Shown one piece after another: positions 6,773 through 11,057 of a stretch of DNA of 11,057 bases. The number at the start of each line of letters is the position of its first letter. The stretch's first letter is position 1. Source of the DNA: an uncultured Eubacteriales bacterium (GTDB lineage: Bacteria > Bacillota > Clostridia > Oscillospirales > Butyricicoccaceae); contig USML01000064.1 in NCBI GenBank assembly GCA_900555855.1, positions 1 through 11,057 on the forward strand. Direction: 5' to 3'. The position numbers and the translations under genes are program-made. Below the pieces are notes generated by a model, which saw only the letters and a list, made by a program, of their open reading frames with translations, was not told the origin of the DNA and ran no database searches.

Positions 6773-6801
6773 TTGCATCTGAAATGAGGCTTCTTTATAC
6801 T
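6773..6801 (+). promoter_or_regulatory. Promoter of the 59-residue membrane protein gene
   Basis: TTGCAT (6773-6778) and TATACT (6796-6801) are 17 bases apart. The -35 box and spacing are the same as in the promoter at 5428-5456. The predicted start lies about 25 bases before the start codon. Confidence 0.75.
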
Positions 6802-6832
6802 ACAACTAAAGAAAATAAGGAGGTCTCAGATC

Positions 6833-7012
6833 ATGAAAAATTCCAAGCTGGTCAGCATCGCCGTGGCCATCGGCCTGCCGCTGTATTTCATTACCTGCCA
6901 TTTCGCAGAAAACAATAGCCCCCTGTGGTATATCGGAACCGCCGTCGCGCTGCTGTTTTTCTTCTACGGCATCATCAATACCGCCAAGGAGATCAAGCGG
7001 AAGTTTTGCTGA
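6833..7012 (+). CDS. Hypothetical 59-residue membrane protein
   Basis: This small gene encodes MKNSKLVSIAVAIGLPLYFI..., with predicted membrane helices at about residues 6-23 and 31-49, joined by the short loop HFAENNSP. A basic tail (AKEIKRKFC) suggests that both ends are cytoplasmic, with a terminal cysteine. I do not recognise the family. The evidence that it is real is structural: a consensus-like promoter (6773-6801), a near-perfect TAAGGAGG (6816-6823) nine bases before the ATG, and a strong terminator (7045-7074) 32 bases after the stop. It is transcribed independently of the lyase gene, and no functional link to either neighbour can be claimed from the sequence. Confidence 0.8.
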   Translation: MKNSKLVSIAVAIGLPLYFITCHFAENNSPLWYIGTAVALLFFFYGIINTAKEIKRKFC

Positions 7013-7044
7013 GCCGCAGGGCAAGGCACGGGCATAAAAAGGAG

Positions 7045-7074
7045 AGCCGCCAGAGCATATCTGGCGGCTTTTTT
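7045..7074 (+). terminator. Strong terminator between convergent genes
   Basis: A perfect 10-bp stem AGCCGCCAGA/TCTGGCGGCT (7045-7054 with 7060-7069), loop GCATA, ends in six T residues on the plus strand. On the minus strand the same hairpin is followed by CTCC and then five T residues, so it probably also terminates the MATE gene that ends at 7101. Confidence 0.9.
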
Positions 7075-7100
7075 GCGTCCTTTTTCGGGTTTTCCGGGGG

Positions 7101-8480
7101 TTAGTCCTGGGCCTGCTGCTCCAGCGGGAGCAGCAGCGTCTTTTTCAGATGGAAGAAGAACAGCGTGCTCACCAGCGCGCTCATGAGCTCCGCGATGGGG
7201 AAGGCCCACCAGACGGCGGAGAGCTGGCCGGTGCGGCTCAGCAGCCACGCCACCGGCACCAGAACCACCAGCTGCCGGGCGATGGAGACAAACATGCTGT
7301 AAAGCCCCTTGCCCAGCGCCTGGAAGGTGGAGCTGAGCACGATGGCATAGCCCGCCCCCACAAAGGCAAGGCTGATGGTCCGCAGGGCGGGAACGCCGAT
7401 GCGCAGCATATCGTCGCTGGCGTCGAACAGCCGCAGGAACACATCGGGCATCAGCTGCATCAGCAGGATGCCCACGGCCATGATGGAGCAGGCGTAGATG
7501 ATGGCCCAGCGGATGGTCTGCTTCATGCGGGCCGGGCGGCGGGCGCCGTAGTTATAGGCGATCAGCGGCACCATGGCGTTGTTCAGGCCGAACACCGGCA
7601 TGAAGAAAAAGCTCTGCAGCTTGAAATAGACGCCGAAGACGGCCACCGCCGTGGAGGAAAAGCCGTCCAGAATGCGGTTCACGCAGTAGGTCATCACGGA
7701 GCCGATGGACCCCATGATGATGGAGGGGATGCCCACGGAGAGGATGGTGCGGACGGTGAAGGACCGGGGCCGCAGGCCGGAGAGGGTGATGCGGATCTCC
7801 CGGTTTTTCTTCTGATGGATGGCAAGGGCGACCATGGCTCCGCAGAACTGACCAAAGACGGTGGCGATGGCCGCGCCGGCCACGCCCAGCTTGGGAAAGC
7901 CCAGCAGGCCGAAGATCAGGATGGGGTCGAAGATGATATTGATCAGCGCGCCCACCAGCTGGCCGATCATGGCCAGATGGGTCTTGCCCGTGGCCTGAAG
8001 CATCCGCTCATAAAAAATGGCGATGAAGCAGAACGCGCCCATGCCGATGCAGATGCGCACATAGGTGATGCCGTGGTCTGCCACGATGGCGGAGGAGGTC
8101 TGCGACCGGACGAAGGCCGGCCCCAGCACAAAGCCGATAAAGACAAAGAGCAGCGCCGCGCAAAGCTCTAAAAACAGGCCGTTTCCGGCGGCGGCGTCGG
8201 CCTTTTTCTGATCCTTTTCTCCCAGCGCCCGGGAGAGCAGGGAATTGATGCCCACGCCAAGGCCGACGGCAAAGGCGATCATCAGGTTCTGCAGGGGGAA
8301 GGCCACGGAAAGGGCCGTCAGCGCGTCCTCGCTGAGCTTGGCCACAAAAATGCTGTCCACCACATTGTAAAGCGCCTGCACCAGCATGGACAGCATCATG
8401 GGCAGGGCCATCTTCATCAGCAGGGACGGAATATGCTCCGTGCCCATCCGGTTTTCCCGGGGCGTTTCTTCGTTCATCAT
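7101..8480 (-). CDS. MATE-family efflux transporter (MepA/NorM type)
   Basis: MATE proteins are cytoplasmic-membrane antiporters with twelve helices that export cationic drugs, dyes or metabolites in exchange for H+ or Na+. The 459-residue product is full length and shows the two repeated halves of the family. The first half has ALPMMLSMLVQALYNVVDSIFVAKL (25-49) and GVGINSLLSRALGEKDQKKAD (75-95). The equivalent spot in the second half reads FGLNNAMVPLIAYNYGARRPARMK. The substrate cannot be deduced. Two adjacent ATG codons (ending at 8480 and 8477) follow AAAGGTGA (complement of 8485-8492); the outer one is reported, but the inner one has better spacing (7 versus 4 bases). It has its own promoter, shares a divergent control region with ylmH, and converges on the terminator at 7045-7074. 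Confidence 0.94.
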   Translation of the reverse strand: MMNEETPRENRMGTEHIPSLLMKMALPMMLSMLVQALYNVVDSIFVAKLSEDALTALSVAFPLQNLMIAFAVGLGVGINSLLSRALGEKDQKKADAAAGNGLFLELCAALLFVFIGFVLGPAFVRSQTSSAIVADHGITYVRICIGMGAFCFIAIFYERMLQATGKTHLAMIGQLVGALINIIFDPILIFGLLGFPKLGVAGAAIATVFGQFCGAMVALAIHQKKNREIRITLSGLRPRSFTVRTILSVGIPSIIMGSIGSVMTYCVNRILDGFSSTAVAVFGVYFKLQSFFFMPVFGLNNAMVPLIAYNYGARRPARMKQTIRWAIIYACSIMAVGILLMQLMPDVFLRLFDASDDMLRIGVPALRTISLAFVGAGYAIVLSSTFQALGKGLYSMFVSIARQLVVLVPVAWLLSRTGQLSAVWWAFPIAELMSALVSTLFFFHLKKTLLLPLEQQAQD

Positions 8481-8519
8481 TTGTTCACCTTTATCCTTTG
8501 GAATCTTTCTGAAAACCGA

Positions 8520-8547
8520 TTGACAACCAGACTATTATAACGATAAT
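8520..8547 (+). promoter_or_regulatory. Promoter of ylmH
   Basis: A perfect TTGACA (8520-8525) is followed after 16 bases by GATAAT (8542-8547). TAATAT at 8544-8549 with an 18-base spacer is an alternative. The region is AT-rich and sits inside the inverted repeat 8516-8566. Confidence 0.65.
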
Positions 8548-8562
8548 ATAGGTGGAAGTCAA
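8534..8562 (-). promoter_or_regulatory. Promoter of the minus-strand MATE gene
   Basis: On the minus strand, TTGACT (complement of 8557-8562) and a perfect TATAAT (complement of 8534-8539) are 17 bases apart. The promoter overlaps the divergent ylmH promoter almost completely, so simultaneous occupancy by two polymerases is unlikely. Confidence 0.8.
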
Positions 8563-8611
8563 TCGGCGAAGGGGAAGAAACCGCCTTTGCAGGAGAGAGG
8601 AGCGGAGGCGC

Positions 8612-9367
8612 ATGAACGGACAGAGCGAGCAGCAGGCGCTGGAAAAGCGCTTTGCAGAGCTTTCCGCCCGGGCGGAGCGCCGGGGCGTCTATACCTTTAC
8701 GCCCTTTCTGGATCTGGCCCAGCAGAGCGTTTTGCGCGCCATGGAGCGGCGGCTGGCGCTGCCGCCCCTCTGGTTCGGCGGCTACGACGGCGCAGAGCGG
8801 CAGCTTGCCTGCTTCGGCCGGCCCGAGGAGGTGGGCGCGCCCCCTGCGCCGCCCATTGTCTGCCTGCAGGTGACGGCAAAAAGCCCGCGCTTCGCCCGGG
8901 AGCTGGGGCATCGGGACCTGCTGGGGGCCATCATGGCGCTGGGCGTCAAGCGGGAGCTGATCGGCGACATTTTGCCCCGGGGCAAGGGCGGCTATCTCTT
9001 TTGTCTGGAGGAGATCGGCGAATATCTCTGCGCCCAGCTGACGGAGGTCGGCTCTGCGGCGGTGACCTGCACGCCCTGCGCCGGCTCGGAGGGGGCACTT
9101 TGCCAGCCGGAGCCGGAGACGGTGATCTCCGCGTCCCTGCGGCTGGACGGGCTGATCGCCGCCGTCTGGGATCTTTCCCGCAGCGAGAGCGCGGGGCTTT
9201 TTCCAAAGCAGCTGGTGTTTGTCAACGGGCGAGGGGTGCTTTCTCCCGGCGAAAACGCCCGGCCGGGGGATATCGTCTCCGTCCGGGGCAGAGGGCGGTT
9301 TCGGCTGGAGGGCGTCTCCGGCGAGACGCGAAAGGGCCGGCTGCGGGTGACCGTCGCCCGGTATTGA
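8612..9367 (+). CDS. ylmH: S4-domain RNA-binding protein, YlmH family
   Basis: The 251-residue product matches the YlmH family (about 257 residues in Bacillus subtilis). YlmH binds RNA through an S4 domain, associates with the large ribosomal subunit, and has been linked to ribosome-associated quality control in B. subtilis. Visible family landmarks are YTFTPFLDLAQQ (27-38), GGYDGAERQLACF (56-68), GHRDLLGAIMALGVKRELIGDI (99-120) and the C-terminal S4 domain (about 171-232) with SLRLD (175-179), LSRSES (188-193) and GDIVSVRGRGRF (219-230). An in-frame ATG at 8552 lies within the promoter and is rejected. The ATG at 8612 has AGGAG (8598-8602) nine bases upstream. In many Bacillota ylmH sits in the division-gene cluster with sepF and divIVA; here it lies between two MATE genes. 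Confidence 0.9.
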   Translation: MNGQSEQQALEKRFAELSARAERRGVYTFTPFLDLAQQSVLRAMERRLALPPLWFGGYDGAERQLACFGRPEEVGAPPAPPIVCLQVTAKSPRFARELGHRDLLGAIMALGVKRELIGDILPRGKGGYLFCLEEIGEYLCAQLTEVGSAAVTCTPCAGSEGALCQPEPETVISASLRLDGLIAAVWDLSRSESAGLFPKQLVFVNGRGVLSPGENARPGDIVSVRGRGRFRLEGVSGETRKGRLRVTVARY

Positions 9368-9425
9368 GCTGGTATTACGGAGAGTTTTTCACATTTTCCA
9401 CCGTTTTTTCCACAAGAAAAGCGGC

Positions 9426-9453
9426 TTGCTGCCGCAGTTGTCCACCATATGTT
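9426..9453 (+). promoter_or_regulatory. Weak candidate promoter for the second MATE gene
   Basis: TTGCTG (9426-9431) and TATGTT (9448-9453) are 16 bases apart, just upstream of the ribosome binding site AGGAGG (9469-9474). Both boxes deviate from consensus. Read-through from ylmH is an alternative, since the only hairpin in the gap (GCGGC/GCCGC, 9421-9435) lacks a T run. Confidence 0.3.
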
Positions 9454-9481
9454 GTGTCTGTTGGAAGCAGGAGGCATTTTT

Positions 9482-10867
9482 ATGGCAGAAAATTGTAAAC
9501 AGAACGGAAACAGACTGGTCACCGGCGTGATCTGGCGGGAGGTTTTGATCTTCTTCGTGCCGCTGCTGCTGGGGGCGTTTTTGCAGCAGCTTTACAACAC
9601 GGCCGACGCCATGATCGTGGGTCGGTTCGTGGGGCCGGCGGCCCTTTCCGCCGTGGGCGGCACCACCGGACAGATCCTGAACCTGATCATCGGCTTTTTC
9701 CTGGGGCTTTCCTCCGGCGCCATGGTCATCATCTCCCAGTTTTTCGGCGGCGGGCGGAGGGACGAGGTCAACCGCACCATCCATGCGTCTCTGGCGCTTT
9801 CGCTGGCCGGCGGCGCGGTGCTGACCGTTCTGGGCATCGTGGCTGCGCCCATGCTGCTGCGGCTGCTGAACACGCCGGAGGAGGTCATGGGCTTCGCCGT
9901 GCCTTACCTGCGGATCTATTTTGCCGGCACCGTTGCGAACCTGCTGTATAACATGGGCAGCGGCATCCTCCGGGCCGTGGGCGACAGCAAAAGCCCCCTT
10001 TGGGTGCTGCTGGCCTGCACCGTGGTCAATGTGCTGCTGGACCTGCTGCTTGTGGGCGTGTTTCACATGAACACCGCCGGCGCCGCCATCGCCACGGTTT
10101 TGAGCCAGCTGTTTTCCGCCGTGCTGGTGCTGCTGCTGGTCCATAAAAAGGGCGAGGGCTTCCGGCTGTCGCTGAAGCGGCTCCGCTTTGATCCGCCGCT
10201 GCTCCGCCGCGTGACCTATATCGGCCTTCCGGCGGGCATCCAGGCGGTGCTGTATTCCCTGTCCAACCTGATCATCCAGGCGGGCGTCAATGCCTTCGGC
10301 ACCAATACCATCGCCGCCTGGACGGTCTTCGGCAAGATCGATTCCCTGTTTTGGATCGTGGTGGATTCCTTCGGCGTGGCTGTCACCACCTTCATCAGCC
10401 AAAACTACGGGGCCGGAAAGCTGGGACGGGTGAAAAAGGGCGTAAATGTATGCCTGGTCATGTGCGCCGTGATGATCGTGTTTCTCTCGGCGGTGCTTTA
10501 TGTGCTTTCCGGCCCGCTGACCCATCTGTTCACCGACGATCCGGAGGTCATCGCCATGGCCACCCGGGTGGCCCATTTCCAGATCCTGTTTTTCTGGACC
10601 TGGACCTGCATCCAGGTCTATTCCTGCGTGCTGCGCGCCGTGGGCGACAGCATCGTCCCCATGGTGTTTATCGCCCTGGGCGTCTGCGGCCTGCGGGTGG
10701 CTTGGGTGCTGCTGGTGGCGCCGCTTTTGCCCCATGTGCTGGAATATACCGTCAGCTGCTACCAGATCAGCTGGGCCGTCACCAGCCTGCTCTTCGCCTG
10801 GTATTATTACCGGAAGGCCCCGGTGCAGCAGCTCCTGCGGGGCGTCCGCCCGTCGGAGACGGAGTGA
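9482..10867 (+). CDS. MATE-family efflux transporter, second copy
   Basis: This is a full-length 461-residue MATE antiporter with twelve predicted helices. Family landmarks are FFVPLLLGAFLQQLYNTADAMIVGRFVG (24-51), GLSSGAMVIISQFFGGGRRDEV (75-96) and the second-half counterpart SFGVAVTTFISQNYGAGKLGRVKKG. It resembles MATE proteins common in Clostridia and differs clearly in sequence from the minus-strand MATE gene in this window, so the two are not a recent duplication. Substrate and coupling ion cannot be read from the sequence. An ATG at 9449 is in frame, but the ATG at 9482 has AGGAGG with ideal 7-base spacing and gives the usual short N-terminus. It follows ylmH after 114 bases. No classical terminator with a T run is seen after it, only the hairpin-rich stretch that follows. 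Confidence 0.94.
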   Translation: MAENCKQNGNRLVTGVIWREVLIFFVPLLLGAFLQQLYNTADAMIVGRFVGPAALSAVGGTTGQILNLIIGFFLGLSSGAMVIISQFFGGGRRDEVNRTIHASLALSLAGGAVLTVLGIVAAPMLLRLLNTPEEVMGFAVPYLRIYFAGTVANLLYNMGSGILRAVGDSKSPLWVLLACTVVNVLLDLLLVGVFHMNTAGAAIATVLSQLFSAVLVLLLVHKKGEGFRLSLKRLRFDPPLLRRVTYIGLPAGIQAVLYSLSNLIIQAGVNAFGTNTIAAWTVFGKIDSLFWIVVDSFGVAVTTFISQNYGAGKLGRVKKGVNVCLVMCAVMIVFLSAVLYVLSGPLTHLFTDDPEVIAMATRVAHFQILFFWTWTCIQVYSCVLRAVGDSIVPMVFIALGVCGLRVAWVLLVAPLLPHVLEYTVSCYQISWAVTSLLFAWYYYRKAPVQQLLRGVRPSETE

Positions 10868-10877
10868 GCGGCAACCG

Positions 10878-11042
10878 CCGCGCTTGCGCGGTTTGCCCGC
10901 AAAGCGGGCTTCGGCGGCGAGTGCCGCCGTCATGTCGCAGGGAGCCGCTGTGTGCGGCGAGTGAGGCGGTCAAATCGACCGGGGCCCCCGCAAAACCTGT
11001 TTTGCGGGGCATTCGTCCACTTTCCACCGGCGGAAAGTGGAC
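10878..11042. repeat. Cluster of hairpins in the non-coding right end
   Basis: Six inverted repeats occur within 165 bases: CCGCGC/GCGCGG (10878-10891), GCCCGC/GCGGGC (10895-10909), a 7-bp CGGCGGC/GCCGCCG (10912-10929), GCCGC/GCGGC (10944-10958), a 10-bp CCCCGCAAAA/TTTTGCGGGG (10986-11009) and an 11-bp GTCCACTTTCC/GGAAAGTGGAC (11015-11042). None is followed by a clear T run. Separately, 10914-10937 is repeated with 19 of 24 identities at 10954-10977, a 40-base period. No convincing reading frame crosses it. It could be a repeat element, a structured 3' region of the MATE transcript, or the leader of a gene beyond the window. Confidence 0.6.
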
Positions 11043-11057
11043 AGAAAGGCCGCCGGG

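Larger units (their letters stand above)
8516..8566. promoter_or_regulatory. Inverted repeat spanning the divergent MATE/ylmH promoters (candidate operator)
   Basis: CCGATTGAC (8516-8524) is matched by a perfect inverted copy GTCAATCGG (8558-8566). After two unpaired bases on each side, CCA (8527-8529) again pairs with TGG (8553-8555), so 12 of 14 positions in the arms are symmetrical about base 8541. Each arm contains the -35 box of one promoter. The symmetry may simply reflect two opposed TTGAC -35 boxes, but it extends beyond them on both sides, which suits a dimeric regulator. Confidence 0.5.

Noticed and set aside
7149..8171. Plus-strand open frame (340 codons) opposite the first MATE gene
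   Set aside because: The product is extremely rich in Gly, Asp, His and Gln, a typical antisense shadow of a membrane protein gene.
7101..10867. The two MATE genes as a recent tandem duplication
   Set aside because: Corresponding motifs differ at most positions, for example QALYNVVDSIFVAKL versus QQLYNTADAMIVGRF, so they belong to separate subgroups.
9389..10933. Long minus-strand open frame (514 codons) opposite the second MATE gene
   Set aside because: It is rich in His, Gln and Gly with no recognisable domain, and mirrors a confident transporter gene. Such antisense open frames are common where third codon positions are G or C.

Overview
The window looks like chromosomal DNA from a GC-rich member of the Bacillota, most likely a gut Clostridia of the Oscillospiraceae/Ruminococcaceae type. 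That placement is an inference. It rests on GC-rich codon use, strong AGGAGG-type ribosome binding sites, sigma-A type promoters, the kinds of genes present, and short modular hairpin repeats between genes. Ten protein genes are supported. I see no tRNA, rRNA, CRISPR array, insertion sequence or prophage gene.

Left part (1-4784): an intergenic repeat unit at the window edge is followed by mscL (minus strand), which has its own terminator and promoter. Back-to-back with the mscL promoter is the promoter of the tRNA/rRNA modification cluster mnmE-mnmG-rsmG (plus strand). MnmE and MnmG jointly install the aminomethyl-type modification on the wobble uridine of certain tRNAs. RsmG methylates 16S rRNA and overlaps mnmG by four bases. 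In many Bacillota this trio lies near the replication origin, usually after rpmH-rnpA-yidC-jag; here mscL stands upstream instead.

Middle part (4785-7100): an inverted pair of the hairpin repeat lies between rsmG and an unrecognised three-helix membrane protein that has a clear terminator. A methionine gamma-lyase gene with diagnostic active-site residues follows under its own promoter. After it comes a separately promoted 59-residue membrane protein ending at a strong terminator that probably also serves the convergent gene to its right.

Right part (7101-11057): two MATE-family multidrug/cation antiporters flank an S4 RNA-binding protein of the YlmH family. The first MATE gene (minus) and ylmH (plus) diverge from a compact promoter region in which a long inverted repeat carries the -35 box of each promoter in its two arms. 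The second MATE gene is downstream of ylmH on the same strand. The window ends in about 190 bases of non-coding DNA dense in hairpins, with a short imperfect tandem duplication.

Most genes are ordinary and confidently named. I do not see a clearly new multi-gene system. The less explained signals are the modular repeat with compensatory changes in its hairpins, the symmetrical divergent promoter, the multiplied terminator arm behind mscL, and the hairpin cluster at the right end.
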